Shown here piece by piece: positions 1 to 9,631 of a DNA stretch of 64,000 nt. This DNA is from Arenimonas oryziterrae DSM 21050 = YC6267 (GTDB lineage Bacteria > Pseudomonadota > Gammaproteobacteria > Xanthomonadales > Xanthomonadaceae). The stretch spans positions 51,705-115,704 of the forward strand of contig NZ_ATVD01000007.1 of NCBI RefSeq assembly GCF_000420545.1. Direction: 5' to 3'. The number at the start of each line of letters is the position of its first letter. Positions within the stretch are counted from its first letter, which is position 1. A program made the position numbers and the translations under genes. The notes beneath the pieces were generated by a model. The model had not been told where the DNA came from. It saw nothing but the letters and a program-made list of their open reading frames with translations, and searched no databases.

Positions 1-962
1 GCCAGGCCCGAACGCGCGAAATACAGATCGATGCCGAACGCGGTGATGCCGAAGGCGCCCAGCGGCACCAGGCCGATCTCCACGGTGCGGTTGGAGAGCT
101 TCTCGCACAGCAGCGAACCGATACCGGTGCCGATCGAAAACACGCCGAGGGCGAGCATCATCAGTGCGCTCTTGTCGGCTTCGCCGGTGCCGCCGAGATT
201 GACCTCGACGTAGACCGGCAGCTGCGCGGTCAGCGCGGTGCCGAAGAACCAGAACCAGGAAATGCCAAGCACCGAATTGAATACCGCACGCTGCTTCATG
301 CACAGCTTGAGGATCGGCCAGCTGCTGGTGATCGGATTCCAGTTGATCTTCAGGTCCGGCGAGGTCGGCGGCGCCGACGGCACGAAGCGTGAGGCGGCGT
401 AGCCGATCAGGGCGATCGCGATGACCGCGATCGACGCGGGCGTCGGGCTGCCCGAGGTCATCAGGCCGATGCCCAGCATCATGCCCAGCAGGATCGACAT
501 CGCGGTACCGCTCTCGACCAGGCCGTTGCCGCCAGTGAGTTCTTCCGGGTGCAGGGCCTGCGGCAGGATCGAATACTTGATCGGTCCGAACACGGTCGAA
601 TGCAGGCCCATCAGGAACAGCACGACCAGCAGCAGGCCGGCATGGTGGCCGTAGAAGCCCCAGGCGGCGATCGCCATGACGACGATCTCGAAGATCTTGA
701 CCGCGCGGATGATGCGGGTCTTCTCGTACTTCTCCGCGAGCTGCCCGGCGATCGCCGAGAAGAAGAAAAACGGCAGGATGAACAGGGCCGGCGCCAGATT
801 CGTGTAGGTCGACTGCTCGTCCGTGTTCAGGCCCATGTGCACGGTGATCAGGGCGAGGGTGGCGTTGCGGAACACGTTGTCGTTGAACGCGCCCAGCAAC
901 TGCGTGACGAAAAACGGAGCGAAACGACGGACGCCGAGCAGCGAAAACTGGTTGTGGGCCAT
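1..962 (-). CDS. LplT-like MFS transporter, N-terminal part (runs off left edge)
   Basis: The frame opens at an ATG (962-960) preceded by AGGGGAG and stays open for 320 codons to the window edge, so the C-terminus is missing. The product is strongly hydrophobic, with MFS-type helices. The N-terminal motif LLGAFNDNVFRNA is typical of the lysophospholipid transporter LplT and of the LplT half of LplT-Aas fusions. In that family the protein flips lysophospholipids across the inner membrane for re-acylation. In related bacteria this MFS domain is often fused to acyltransferase and acyl-ACP synthetase domains; whether that is so here lies outside the window. It is read away from purD, about 100 nt downstream of that gene's stop. 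Confidence 0.8.
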   Translation of the reverse strand, partial: MAHNQFSLLGVRRFAPFFVTQLLGAFNDNVFRNATLALITVHMGLNTDEQSTYTNLAPALFILPFFFFSAIAGQLAEKYEKTRIIRAVKIFEIVVMAIAAWGFYGHHAGLLLVVLFLMGLHSTVFGPIKYSILPQALHPEELTGGNGLVESGTAMSILLGMMLGIGLMTSGSPTPASIAVIAIALIGYAASRFVPSAPPTSPDLKINWNPITSSWPILKLCMKQRAVFNSVLGISWFWFFGTALTAQLPVYVEVNLGGTGEADKSALMMLALGVFSIGTGIGSLLCEKLSNRTVEIGLVPLGAFGITAFGIDLYFARSGL

Positions 963-1002
963 GGGGCTCCCCTGTAATGCCGGAAGCCTAACAAAATTCC
1001 TT

Positions 1003-1056
1003 GTAGGAGCCAGCTTGCTGGCCAATCGCCGTGATCGCCAGCAAGCGGGCTCCTGC
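1003..1056. repeat. REP-like palindromic repeat, copy 1
   Basis: An imperfect palindrome with outer arms GTAGGAGCCAGCTTGCTGGC and GCCAGCAAGCGGGCTCCTGC around a short AT-richer centre. It fills the gap between the purD stop and the transporter start. A second, clearly related copy lies at 2367-2422. Shape and intergenic location match REP/REPIN elements of gammaproteobacteria; no RAYT transposase gene is in the window. The hairpin could also stabilise purD mRNA ends. Confidence 0.75.
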
Positions 1057-1065
1057 GGGCGGGGA

Positions 1066-2352
1066 TCAGCCGCGTTCGCGTGCGATGGCGCGCCAGCCGA
1101 TGTCGCGACGATGGAATTCGCCGTCCCAGCCGATCTGCGCGGCCGCCGCGTAGGCGCGGTGCTGTGCGTCGATCACGCTCTCGCCCAGCGCGCAGGCGCA
1201 GAGCACGCGACCGCCGCTGGTGAGCACTTGGCCGTCAACCAGGCGCGTGCCGGCATGGAAGACCTTGCTGCCCGCCGGCGCCTCGGCGTCAAGCCCGCGG
1301 ATGACATCGCCAGTGCGCGGTGCCTCGGGATAATTCGCCGCCGCCATGACCACGCCCAGGGACGGACGATCGTCCCAGTCGGCGCGGACCTCGTGCAGCC
1401 GGCCCGCGATCGCCGCCTCGACCAGGGCGACCAGGTCCGATTGCAGGCGCAGCATGACCGGCTGTGTTTCCGGATCGCCGAAACGCACATTGAATTCGAT
1501 GACCTTCGGCGCGCCCTGCGCATCGATCATCAGGCCCGCGTACAGAAATCCGGTGAACGGCATGCCGTCGGCGATCATGCCTTGCACGGTCGGATTGACG
1601 ACCTCGCGCATCACGCGCGCATGCACGTCGGCAGTGACCACGGGCGCGGGCGAATACGCGCCCATACCACCGGTGTTGGGACCGGTATCGCCGTCGCCGA
1701 CGCGTTTGTGGTCCTGGCTGGTCGCCATCGGCAGCGCGGTGCGGCCGTCGACCATGGAAATGAAACTCGCCTCCTCGCCATCAAGGAATTCCTCGATGAC
1801 CACGCGCGCGCCCGCAGCGCCGAACGCATTGCCCGACAGCATGTCGACGACCGCGGCTTCGGCGTCGGCGAGCGTCATCGCGACGATCACGCCCTTGCCG
1901 GCCGCGAGACCGTCGGCCTTGACCACGATCGGTGCGCCTTTTTCGCGCACGTAGGCCAGCGCGGCGGCGGTGTCGGTGAACACGCCGTAGTACGCCGTCG
2001 GAATGCCGTGGCGGGCGAGAAAATCCTTGGCGAAGGCCTTGCTGCCTTCCAGCTGCGCGGCGGCGGCGGTCGGCCCGAAAATCGGTTGGCCGGCTGCGCG
2101 GAAACGGTCGACGATGCCCGCGACCAGCGGACCTTCCGGGCCGACGACGGTCAAGGCCACGCCCTCGGTTTCGGCGATATTGAGCAGGGCGTCGAGATCG
2201 CTCGCCGCGATGTCGAGATTGCGGCATTTGTGCTCGCGCGCCGTGCCGGCATTGCCCGGAGCGACGAGAACTTCGCTTACGCGGGCGGATTGCGCGAGTT
2301 TCCAGGCGAGGGCATGTTCGCGACCGCCGCTGCCGATGACCAGGATCTTCAT
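1066..2352 (-). CDS. purD: Phosphoribosylamine--glycine ligase
   Basis: 428 aa, the usual length for GAR synthetase. It joins glycine to phosphoribosylamine using ATP, the second step of de novo purine synthesis, in the cytosol. The sequence opens with the family N-terminus MKILVIGSGGREHALAWKL and contains the ATP-grasp segments PIVVKADGLAAGKGV and EFNVRFGDPETQP (metal and ATP ligands). It lies 77 nt downstream of purH on the same strand, with a REP-like palindrome in the gap, so the two genes are probably cotranscribed and the repeat may tune purD expression. Confidence 0.97.
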   Translation of the reverse strand: MKILVIGSGGREHALAWKLAQSARVSEVLVAPGNAGTAREHKCRNLDIAASDLDALLNIAETEGVALTVVGPEGPLVAGIVDRFRAAGQPIFGPTAAAAQLEGSKAFAKDFLARHGIPTAYYGVFTDTAAALAYVREKGAPIVVKADGLAAGKGVIVAMTLADAEAAVVDMLSGNAFGAAGARVVIEEFLDGEEASFISMVDGRTALPMATSQDHKRVGDGDTGPNTGGMGAYSPAPVVTADVHARVMREVVNPTVQGMIADGMPFTGFLYAGLMIDAQGAPKVIEFNVRFGDPETQPVMLRLQSDLVALVEAAIAGRLHEVRADWDDRPSLGVVMAAANYPEAPRTGDVIRGLDAEAPAGSKVFHAGTRLVDGQVLTSGGRVLCACALGESVIDAQHRAYAAAAQIGWDGEFHRRDIGWRAIARERG

Positions 2353-2366
2353 TGCGCTTCCTCTGT

Positions 2367-2422
2367 GTAGGAGCCAGCTCGCTGGCGACCTAATCGCTGT
2401 TCGCCAGCAAGCTGGCTGCTAC
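2367..2422. repeat. REP-like palindromic repeat, copy 2
   Basis: GTAGGAGCCAGCTCGCTGGC is followed by a short AT-containing centre and GCCAGCAAGCTGGCTGCTAC. It is nearly identical in its left arm to copy 1 at 1003-1056 and in the same orientation, so purD is bracketed by two copies. It occupies almost the whole purH-purD gap. Confidence 0.75.
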
Positions 2423-2429
2423 GCTGATC

Positions 2430-4001
2430 TCAGTGCCGGAAATGCCTGCGTCCGGTGAACACCATCGCCATGCCGTGCTCGTCGGCGGCGGCGATGACTT
2501 CGCTGTCGCGCATCGAACCGCCGGGCTGGATGACCGCCGAAATGCCGGCCGCCGCCGCCGCATCGATGCCGTCGCGGAAGGGGAAAAACGCATCGCTCGC
2601 CATCACCGAACCGGGCACGACCAAGCCCGCCTCTTCGGCCTTGAGGCCGGCGATCTTCGCGCTGACCACGCGACTCATCTGGCCAGCGCCGATGCCGATC
2701 GTCTGGGCATCGCGCGCGTAGACGATCGCATTGGACTTCACGTACATCGCGACCTTCCAGGCGAACAGCAGGTCGCTCATCTGCGCCGGCGTCGGCGCGA
2801 GCTTGCTGACGATCTTGAGATCGGCCGCTTGCAGCTGGTCTGTATCGGCATCCTGCACGAGCAGGCCGCCGGCGATGCGTTTGAATTCCAGCGCGCCATG
2901 GCCGGCGCCGAGTTCGCCGGTCGCGAGCACGCGCACGTTCGGCTTCTTGGCGAAATGCGGCAGCGCGTCTGCGGCGATCGCCGGCGCGAGCACGACTTCG
3001 ACGAACTGGCGCTTGAGGATTTCCGCCGCGGTCACCGCATCGAGCGGCCGGTTGAAGGCGATGATGCCGCCGAAGGCCGAGGTCGGATCCACGGCATAGG
3101 CGCGATCGTAGGCAGTCAGCAAATCGGCCGCGACCGCGACGCCGCAGGGATTGGCGTGTTTGACGATGACGCAGGCCGGCGCATCGAAGGCCTTGACGCA
3201 TTCGAGCGCGGCATCGGCATCGGCAAGGTTGTTGTACGACAGCTCCTTGCCTTGCAGGAAGCGCGCGGTCGCGACGATGCCCTGCGGCGCGATCTTCTCG
3301 ATGTAGAGCGCGCCGCGCTGGTGCGGGTTCTCGCCGTAGCGCAGCGCCGACGCCAGATCGAGCGAAAGGTTGAAGGTATGCGGCCAGGCTTCCGGCGTGG
3401 TCGGATCAGCTGCCCTCGGCGACAGCCACTGCGTGATCTGGCCATCGTAGGCGCTGGTGTGCGCATAAGTCTTGGCCGCGAAACCGCGACGTTGCGCGAT
3501 CGTGGTGCCGCCCGCGGCGAGGGCGTCGAGCAGCACGGCATAGTCGGCCGGATCGACGACGACGCTGACGCGCGCATGATTCTTCGCGGCGGCACGCAAC
3601 ATCGCCGGGCCGCCGATGTCGATGTTTTCGATGGCATCGTCGTAGCCGCAGTCGGGCTTGGCGACGGTCGCTGCGAACGGATACAGGTTCACCACCAGCA
3701 GGTCGATCGGCGCGATGCCGTGTTCGGCCATCACCGCGTCGTCGGTGCCGCTGCGGCCGAGCAGGCCGCCGTGGATTTTCGGATGCAGGGTCTTTACGCG
3801 GCCGTCCATGATTTCCGGGAAACCGGTGACGTCGCTGACATCGCGCACCGCGATGCCCGCCTCGCGCAGGGTCTTGGCCGTGCCGCCGGTCGAGAGCAGT
3901 TCGACGCCGAGTCCGGCCAGGGCGCGGGCCAGCTCGAGCACGCCGGTTTTGTCGGAAACAGAAAGCAGTGCCCGGCGCACGGGCAAACGGTCGGAAGACA
4001 T
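2430..4001 (-). CDS. purH: Bifunctional AICAR transformylase / IMP cyclohydrolase
   Basis: 523 aa from the ATG at 4001, the normal PurH length. The open frame runs further upstream through fis, but [20 protein letters not shown] is the family N-terminus. Residues about 10-150 form the MGS-like IMP cyclohydrolase domain ([29 protein letters not shown]). The rest is the AICAR formyltransferase domain ([27 protein letters not shown]). It carries out the last two steps of IMP synthesis with 10-formyl-THF. It lies between fis and purD, a gene order common in Lysobacterales. Confidence 0.97.
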   Translation of the reverse strand: MSSDRLPVRRALLSVSDKTGVLELARALAGLGVELLSTGGTAKTLREAGIAVRDVSDVTGFPEIMDGRVKTLHPKIHGGLLGRSGTDDAVMAEHGIAPIDLLVVNLYPFAATVAKPDCGYDDAIENIDIGGPAMLRAAAKNHARVSVVVDPADYAVLLDALAAGGTTIAQRRGFAAKTYAHTSAYDGQITQWLSPRAADPTTPEAWPHTFNLSLDLASALRYGENPHQRGALYIEKIAPQGIVATARFLQGKELSYNNLADADAALECVKAFDAPACVIVKHANPCGVAVAADLLTAYDRAYAVDPTSAFGGIIAFNRPLDAVTAAEILKRQFVEVVLAPAIAADALPHFAKKPNVRVLATGELGAGHGALEFKRIAGGLLVQDADTDQLQAADLKIVSKLAPTPAQMSDLLFAWKVAMYVKSNAIVYARDAQTIGIGAGQMSRVVSAKIAGLKAEEAGLVVPGSVMASDAFFPFRDGIDAAAAAGISAVIQPGGSMRDSEVIAAADEHGMAMVFTGRRHFRH

Positions 4002-4057
4002 GGAGGACACCCCGGGAAAGGCGCTAATTATAGCCTTCCCGGCCGGTAGAAACAGCG

Positions 4058-4336
4058 TCAGGCTAGGCCGTGTTCGCGCAGTTTCTTGCGCAGCGTGGCG
4101 CGGTTGATGCCCAGCGTCGCCGCGGCACGGCTCTGGTTGCCGTCGCAATGGCGCATCACTTCTTCCAGCATCGGATGTTCGATCTCGCGCAGCACGATGT
4201 CGTAGAGTTCGTGCGACTCGCACTCGCCCAGATCCAGCAGATAACGACGCACAGCTTTGGCGACGTAATCGCGCAGCGCGGGTTGCGGATGGGAAAGCGG
4301 TGCGGGGTCCGCGCGCAATGCGTGGAGAGAATTCAC
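4058..4336 (-). CDS. fis: DNA-binding protein Fis
   Basis: 92 aa from a GTG start (4336-4334) with GGAG upstream; the frame is open further upstream but without family similarity. The C-terminal helix-turn-helix [21 protein letters not shown] is diagnostic of Fis, the nucleoid protein that bends DNA and activates rRNA promoters in fast growth. The central segment (about residues 20-65) forms the dimerisation core. It sits 56 nt before purH and downstream of prmA-DUF3426; in enterobacteria fis instead follows dusB. The GTG start could keep translation modest. Confidence 0.95.
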   Translation of the reverse strand: MNSLHALRADPAPLSHPQPALRDYVAKAVRRYLLDLGECESHELYDIVLREIEHPMLEEVMRHCDGNQSRAAATLGINRATLRKKLREHGLA

Positions 4337-4518
4337 AGTCAGGGGGCTCCGTAGTTTTGTCCGCTTCCCTGCGGGCCGCCGGTGACGGGCGGACGCGCAG
4401 TCTACCCCGCAAATTTTCTCGGCGCCATCGTGGTCGCAAACGCTTGACGGAACAAGACAAAAGTCAGGCAGGCACGCATCTTGCCCCGCGCCGGGCCGAT
4501 GATTCACCGGTCCGGGGA

Positions 4519-5040
4519 TCAGCGGAATCCGAAATTGAAACTCACCGCGCGCTTGCCCGGATCGAGCACCTCGAGCGTGATGCTCGCCGATTGTCCGGAC
4601 GCGATCTGCATCGTCGTCGGTTCGCTGCCCAGATATTCGTGCGGGCTGAAACGGCGCAGACCGAGCGCATCGCCATCGAGATTGGATAGCGACAGTTCCA
4701 GCTGCGGCCACGGCTGCGGAAACGCGGCGTCGTTGCGAAAACTCGCCGACACCAGCAGTACGCCGGGCACCGAGGGATGCGGTCGGATTTCGCGCGAGGT
4801 GACATGGAATGCGTCGGGCTCGTGCCAGGCCGGCAGCTCGCAGCGCAGGAAATCGCACAGCGCCTGGATGCGCGGACGCCAGAGCGGATCGGCGGCGAAA
4901 CGTGCGCGATCGGCCACCGCGATCTGGATCAACAGGGCGAGCACCAGCCAAGGCAACGCGAACCACAACCAGAACCGATGTCCCGGGGCCTTCGGCGCCG
5001 GGGCGGACGGTTGCAGGAAATCCGGCGAGGGCGAGCTCAT
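4519..5040 (-). CDS. DUF3426 single-pass membrane protein
   Basis: 173 aa from an ATG that overlaps the prmA stop as ATGA (5040-5037), which implies translational coupling. One transmembrane helix at about residues 29-48 ([20 protein letters not shown]) is followed by a periplasmic domain with the DUF3426 pattern ([33 protein letters not shown]). Related proteins often carry an N-terminal MJ0042-type zinc ribbon. Here only about 28 residues precede the helix and no Cys pairs are seen, so the ribbon is missing. The function of the family is unknown. Confidence 0.85.
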   Translation of the reverse strand: MSSPSPDFLQPSAPAPKAPGHRFWLWFALPWLVLALLIQIAVADRARFAADPLWRPRIQALCDFLRCELPAWHEPDAFHVTSREIRPHPSVPGVLLVSASFRNDAAFPQPWPQLELSLSNLDGDALGLRRFSPHEYLGSEPTTMQIASGQSASITLEVLDPGKRAVSFNFGFR

Positions 5041-5951
5041 GCCTTCGCCCCGTCGGTCTTGCGCACGCCGGTGATGCGCATCCAGTCGTCGAGCTGCGTG
5101 GCTTCGAGCGATTCGAACCACGGTGCGAAGCGAACGAGCAGCGCGTCTTCCTGTCCGTGCAGGATGCCGGACAGGGCGATCACGCCGCCGGGCGCGACGC
5201 GCGCGGCGAGAGTTTCTGCAAGGGCATCGAGTGCGGACGCCAGGATGTTCGCGACCACGACCGGATAGGTCGCGCGCGGTTCATCCTCGGGACCGAATAC
5301 GGCCAACTGCGCACCCACGCCATTGCGTTCGGCATTGTCGTGGCTGGCCGCAAGCGCCTGCGGATCGGTGTCGACGCCGACCGCACGCGCGGCGCCGAGC
5401 TTGAGTGCGGCGAGTGCGAGAATGCCCGAGCCGCAGCCGAAATCGAGCACGGTCTGGCCACGCAGATCGAGTCCGTCGAGCCATTGCAGACACAGCGCGG
5501 TGGTCGGATGCGTGCCCGAGCCGAAAGCCAGGCCCGGATCCAGACGCACGATGACCGCACCCTCGGCTTCCGGCGGCGCGTCCATGTTCCAGGGAATGAT
5601 CCAGGTGCGCGTGCCGAAGTGCATCGGCGCGTACTGATCCATCCAGGCGCGTTCCCAGTCCTGGTCGGCGACGACACGGAACTGCGCCGTCGACAGGTCG
5701 AGTTTGTCGTCGTAGGCCTCGAGCGCATGCAGCAGCAGGTGTTCGTTGGTGTCTTCGGCGAACAAAGCGAGCAAGGTCACGTCGGGCCACAGCGGCGTTT
5801 CGCCGACCCCCGGTTCGAGGATCGCCTGTTCGTTTTCGGCATCGGCCGCGTCCATCAGCGACACCGACAACGCGCCGAGATCCTCGAGGGCGGTTTCGAG
5901 CCGCGCTTCATCGGCGGCGCGGCAGCGCAGGGAAAGTTCGAGCCAGGGCAT
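5037..5951 (-). CDS. prmA: Ribosomal protein L11 methyltransferase
   Basis: 304 aa, close to typical PrmA (about 290-300). An N-terminal substrate-binding domain ([10 protein letters not shown]...) is followed by a Rossmann SAM-methyltransferase domain with motif [20 protein letters not shown] and the NPPY-like VVANIL. It trimethylates ribosomal protein L11 with SAM in the cytosol. The motif [10 protein letters not shown] is highly specific to PrmA. It is coupled to the downstream DUF3426 gene by an ATGA overlap. Confidence 0.96.
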   Translation of the reverse strand: MPWLELSLRCRAADEARLETALEDLGALSVSLMDAADAENEQAILEPGVGETPLWPDVTLLALFAEDTNEHLLLHALEAYDDKLDLSTAQFRVVADQDWERAWMDQYAPMHFGTRTWIIPWNMDAPPEAEGAVIVRLDPGLAFGSGTHPTTALCLQWLDGLDLRGQTVLDFGCGSGILALAALKLGAARAVGVDTDPQALAASHDNAERNGVGAQLAVFGPEDEPRATYPVVVANILASALDALAETLAARVAPGGVIALSGILHGQEDALLVRFAPWFESLEATQLDDWMRITGVRKTDGAKA

Positions 5952-6039
5952 GGAGTCCAGGGGGAAAGCGGCGGAGGCCCCGATTATCGCCCAAATGCCG
6001 ATCGGGTCGGGCCGTGAAGGCGCGACCGTGCGCGGCGGC

Positions 6040-6489
6040 TCAGCGCGCCACGTCCTGGATGCCGCTGTCGGCCGGCTCGCGGTTGTCGGGGCACTGGATC
6101 TCGCCTTCCGGCGCGGACGCGGACACCGGCCAGAAGAAACGGCTCACCGCCCACTCGCCGCCGTTGACCGGCAGCAGCTCGGTGACTTCGATCGAACTTT
6201 GGTTCACGCGGCTGATGTAGGCGTGGTTCTTGCCCAGGTGGTTGTTCACGCCGGCCGCCTGGCGGCTGCCATCGGGCAACTGGAAACAGGCCAGGCGCGT
6301 GCCATCCGCGGCGGCGGTCGTGCCGATCAGCACGAGGTTGAAGTAGTCGAAGGCTTCGAGTTTTTCCTTCGGTGTTGCGGCAGGTGCTTCTGTCGCCGCC
6401 ACCGCCGTGCTCGCGGTGACGGCGAGCAGGACCGGGGCGAGAACCACGGGGGCGAGGCGCAGCGGCAGGCGACGGGAAAATTTGACCAT
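6040..6489 (-). CDS. Exported PilP-like hypothetical protein
   Basis: 149 aa with a basic N-terminus and hydrophobic core ending AVAA at about residue 32, a probable Sec signal peptide. The mature part has the pattern [28 protein letters not shown], which resembles the folded region of the type IV pilus protein PilP (position-dependent Y/N-x-G-x-NHG-x-I). No other pilus gene is near. It lies 51 nt downstream of accC on the same strand. It could be a stand-alone PilP-fold periplasmic protein; a pilus role is not supported by context. Confidence 0.6.
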   Translation of the reverse strand: MVKFSRRLPLRLAPVVLAPVLLAVTASTAVAATEAPAATPKEKLEAFDYFNLVLIGTTAAADGTRLACFQLPDGSRQAAGVNNHLGKNHAYISRVNQSSIEVTELLPVNGGEWAVSRFFWPVSASAPEGEIQCPDNREPADSGIQDVAR

Positions 6490-6540
6490 GAGCGGAAAAG
6501 AAAAAGTAGGCGGGAAGCGAACCGGAGACGCGACAAGCGA

Positions 6541-7908
6541 TCAGCCGAGGCCGATCACCTTGTCCTTGCGTTCGGCGAGGCGCTTTTCCAGGTAGTGGAT
6601 ATTGGTGCCGCCCTGCTGGAAACCGATGTCGGCCATGATCCGGCTCTGCAGCGGGATATTGGTCTTGATGCCGTCGACAACCATCTCGCTGAGCGCGACC
6701 CGCATGCGCGAGATCGCCTGCGCACGCGTATTGCCGTGCACGATAAGCTTGCCGATCATCGAGTCGTAGTTCGGCGGCACCTTGTAGCCTTCGTAGATGT
6801 GCGAATCCACGCGCACGCCGGGACCGCCGGGCGCATGGAAATGCTTGATCAGGCCGGGGCAAGGCAGGAAGGTTTCCGGATCCTCGGCATTGATGCGGCA
6901 TTCGATCGCATGACCGCGCAGCACGATGTCTTCCTGGCGCAGCTTGAGCTTTTCGCCCGAAGCGATCAGCAGCTGCTCGCGCACCAGATCCACGCCAGTG
7001 ACCAGTTCGGTGACCGGGTGCTCGACCTGGATGCGGGTGTTCATTTCGATGAAGTAGAAACGGCCGTCCTCGAACAGGAACTCGAATGTGCCGGCGCCGC
7101 GATAACCGATGCGCACGCAAGCATCGGTGCAGATCTTGCCGATTTCGGCGCGCATTTCCGGGGTGATGCCGGGTGCGGGCGCTTCTTCGACGACTTTCTG
7201 GTGACGGCGCTGCATCGAGCAGTCGCGTTCGCCGAGATGGATCGCATTGCCCTGGCCGTCGGACAGCACCTGGATCTCCACGTGACGCGGGTTCTCCAGG
7301 AATTTCTCCATGTAGACCATGTCGTTGGAGAACGCGGCCTTCGCTTCGGCCTTGGTCGTGGCGATCGAGGACAGCAGGGCGCTTTCCTCGCGCACCACGC
7401 GCATGCCGCGACCGCCGCCGCCGCCGGCCGCCTTGATGATGACCGGATAGCCGATCTCGCGGCCCATGCGCAGGTTTTCATCGCCGTCGTCGCCGAGCGG
7501 GCCGCCGGAACCGGGCACGCAGGGCACGCCGGCCTCCTTCATCGCGCGGATCGCTTCGACCTTGTCGCCCATCATGCGGATCACGTTCGCGGTCGGGCCG
7601 ATGAAGATGAAACCGGACGATTCCACGCGCTCGGCGAAATCGGCGTTTTCCGACAGGAAGCCGTAACCGGGATGGATCGCCTGGGCGTCGGTGACTTCGG
7701 CCGCGGCGATGATCGCGGGGATGTTGAGGTAGCTTTCCGAGGACGGAGCCGGGCCGATGCATACCGATTCGTCGGCCATCGCCACGTGCTTGAGGTTGCG
7801 GTCGACGGTGGAATGCACCGCGACGGTCTTGATGCCCAGGGCGTGGCACGCGCGCAGGATGCGCAGCGCGATTTCACCACGGTTGGCGATGACGACTTTA
7901 GTGAGCAT
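6541..7908 (-). CDS. accC: Acetyl-CoA carboxylase, biotin carboxylase subunit
   Basis: 455 aa. It carboxylates the biotin carried by AccB using bicarbonate and ATP, the first half of malonyl-CoA synthesis. The N-terminus [20 protein letters not shown], the ATP-grasp glycine loop [14 protein letters not shown], the [12 protein letters not shown] segment and [14 protein letters not shown] are all present. It follows accB with 24 nt between them, the standard accBC pair. Confidence 0.98.
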   Translation of the reverse strand: MLTKVVIANRGEIALRILRACHALGIKTVAVHSTVDRNLKHVAMADESVCIGPAPSSESYLNIPAIIAAAEVTDAQAIHPGYGFLSENADFAERVESSGFIFIGPTANVIRMMGDKVEAIRAMKEAGVPCVPGSGGPLGDDGDENLRMGREIGYPVIIKAAGGGGGRGMRVVREESALLSSIATTKAEAKAAFSNDMVYMEKFLENPRHVEIQVLSDGQGNAIHLGERDCSMQRRHQKVVEEAPAPGITPEMRAEIGKICTDACVRIGYRGAGTFEFLFEDGRFYFIEMNTRIQVEHPVTELVTGVDLVREQLLIASGEKLKLRQEDIVLRGHAIECRINAEDPETFLPCPGLIKHFHAPGGPGVRVDSHIYEGYKVPPNYDSMIGKLIVHGNTRAQAISRMRVALSEMVVDGIKTNIPLQSRIMADIGFQQGGTNIHYLEKRLAERKDKVIGLG

Positions 7909-7932
7909 GGGTCTTCCGGGAGTTTGGCTTGA

Positions 7933-8406
7933 TCAAGAAATCACGAACATCGGTTCGTCGAACTCGATCGGTTGGCCGCTCTCGACCAGGATCGCGCGCA
8001 CCGTGCCGCTGACATCGGCTTCGATGGGATTGAACATCTTCATTGCTTCGATGATGCCCAGGGTCTCGCCAGCCTTGACGGTCTGGCCGATCTTCACGAA
8101 CGGCGCCGAATCCGGATTGGGCGAGGCGTAGTAGGTGCCGACCATCGGCGAGCGGATCATGTGGCCGTCGGGCACGTCCTTGCCGCCCTTGCCCTGGGCT
8201 TCGGTTGCGGTCGCGGCGAGCGCCGGCGTGGCGACGGCCGGACGCGCGTGCTCGACGTGCGCCACCGGCGCGGCGGCGACCGGCGCCGGGGCGTGCCGCG
8301 AGGTGCGCGCGAGGCGAACGGATTCTTCGCCTTCCTTGATTTCCAGCTCGGCCAGATTGGATTTTTCGAGCAGGTCGATGAGTGCTTTGATCTTGCGAAG
8401 GTCCAT
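7933..8406 (-). CDS. accB: Biotin carboxyl carrier protein of acetyl-CoA carboxylase
   Basis: 157 aa. An N-terminal AccC-interacting region ([18 protein letters not shown]) is followed by an Ala/Pro-rich linker (about residues 40-75) and a biotinyl domain with the biotinylated lysine in IIEAMKMFN. The 'thumb'-type segment [19 protein letters not shown] is the bacterial AccB signature. It lies 39 nt downstream of aroQ and 24 nt before accC. Confidence 0.98.
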   Translation of the reverse strand: MDLRKIKALIDLLEKSNLAELEIKEGEESVRLARTSRHAPAPVAAAPVAHVEHARPAVATPALAATATEAQGKGGKDVPDGHMIRSPMVGTYYASPNPDSAPFVKIGQTVKAGETLGIIEAMKMFNPIEADVSGTVRAILVESGQPIEFDEPMFVIS

Positions 8407-8445
8407 GCAGGCCTCGTCTTGTGTTGAAAGGAAAGGGGTGGCGGC

Positions 8446-8925
8446 TCAGAGGCCGGTCAGGACAGCGTCGCCCTCGTCGGCGGTGCGTGGCGCGAGCCAG
8501 CGCAACGCGCCTTCGAGCGCGTAGAAATAACTTTCGGCGCCGAACCCGCAGATCACCGCCCGCGCCAGGTCGCTGACATAGCTGTGCTGGCGGAAGGGCT
8601 CGCGGGAATGCGGGTTGGACAGGTGCACTTCGATGAAGGGGATCTGCACCGCCGCCAGGGCGTCGCGGATCGCCACGCTGGTATGCGTGAAGGCGGCCGG
8701 ATTGATCAGGAGGAAGCCGGTACCGTCCTGGCGCGCGGCCTGGATGCGCTCGACCAGCACGTGCTCGGCATTGCTCTGCAGGCTGGTCAGGCTGTGTCCG
8801 GCCTCGCTGGCGCGGGTGGCCAGGCGAGCGTCGATCTGGGCCAGCGTGGTGCGGCCGTAGATGCCTGGCTCGCGTTCACCGAGCAGGTTGAGATTGGGTC
8901 CATGCAGGACGAGTAATTTGGCCAC
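8446..8925 (-). CDS. aroQ: Type II 3-dehydroquinate dehydratase
   Basis: 159 aa from a GTG start (8925-8923) behind a strong GGGAGG site. It dehydrates 3-dehydroquinate in the shikimate pathway. Motifs are [12 protein letters not shown] (including the mobile-loop Arg), [17 protein letters not shown] and RQHSY with the catalytic His. First gene of the aroQ-accB-accC run, an arrangement common in gammaproteobacteria. Confidence 0.96.
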   Translation of the reverse strand: MAKLLVLHGPNLNLLGEREPGIYGRTTLAQIDARLATRASEAGHSLTSLQSNAEHVLVERIQAARQDGTGFLLINPAAFTHTSVAIRDALAAVQIPFIEVHLSNPHSREPFRQHSYVSDLARAVICGFGAESYFYALEGALRWLAPRTADEGDAVLTGL

Positions 8926-8948
8926 CGGTCCCTCCCGAGCGGAAGCGG

Positions 8949-8977
8949 AGTGTGTCCCAGGCTCGGACGGCTGTCCA
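8949..8977 (-). promoter_or_regulatory. Possible sigma-70 promoter for aroQ-accBC
   Basis: On the minus strand TGGACA (8977-8972) and CACACT (8954-8949) are 17 nt apart, about 25 nt upstream of the aroQ start. Each hexamer matches consensus at four or more positions. Called by eye. Confidence 0.35.
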
Positions 8978-9034
8978 GACGATTAGTGCATTTTCCCGGA
9001 AGATGCCGTCTGTTTGATTCTGGTTAACCTGTGC

Positions 9035-9631
9035 TCACCGGGCTTCGTCGACCCAGTCCTGCAGTTCGGCCAGGCTGCGGAAGTCGCCGAAACGGCGCCG
9101 CAGCAGGCGCCCGTCGGCGCCGATCAGCACGCTGTAGGGCAAAACGCCCAGGCCGTTGCCCAGGCGCGCGGAGCTGTCGGCGGGGCCGGCGGCCTCGACC
9201 AGGATCGGAAAGCCCACCGGCTGCTCGCGCAGGAAACCGCGGGCGTCGTCGGCCTCGTCGAGCGCGATACCCACGACCTGGACGCCGGCGGCGCCCTGGT
9301 CCCGGGCATAGCGATCAAGGATCGGCATTTCCCGGCGGCAGGGCTCGCACCAGCTCGCCCAGTAGTTGATCAGGGTGATCCGGCCGGCGACGGGCACCGA
9401 GTCCACTTCGCCCTGCAAGGCGGGCAGCGGCAGGCGCGGCATCGCCTGGCCGGGTTCGATGACGGCGACACCCGCCGGGGCTTTGGCGTCGAGCCACTGC
9501 CCGAGCAGGCGCTGGCCCCAGTCGGTGCGCAGCAGCGGGCCCGGGCCGCTGACCGCGACGCTCGCGACCAGGCCCAGCACGGCGGCGAGCAGGGCCGCCG
9601 CGAGAACGAGGATGCCGTCGCGCGCCTTCAT
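9035..9631 (-). CDS. TlpA/ResA-type membrane-anchored thioredoxin
   Basis: 198 aa. An N-terminal hydrophobic helix (residues about 6-28) anchors or exports a thioredoxin fold whose active site is WASWCEPC (Cys95 and Cys98). The family reduces periplasmic disulfides, for example apocytochrome c or partner oxidoreductases. Its ATG overlaps the dsbD stop as ATGA, so it is coupled to dsbD, which would supply its electrons. The stretch GVLPYSVLIGADG holds the cis-Pro loop. CcmG/DsbE is an alternative name, but no ccm genes are nearby. Confidence 0.88.
   Translation of the reverse strand: MKARDGILVLAAALLAAVLGLVASVAVSGPGPLLRTDWGQRLLGQWLDAKAPAGVAVIEPGQAMPRLPLPALQGEVDSVPVAGRITLINYWASWCEPCRREMPILDRYARDQGAAGVQVVGIALDEADDARGFLREQPVGFPILVEAAGPADSSARLGNGLGVLPYSVLIGADGRLLRRRFGDFRSLAELQDWVDEAR

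Noticed and set aside
4337..4518. Hairpin CCCCGG...CCGGGG downstream of the DUF3426 gene as a terminator
   Set aside because: There is no T-tract after it; it may be only a GC-rich palindrome in the fis leader.
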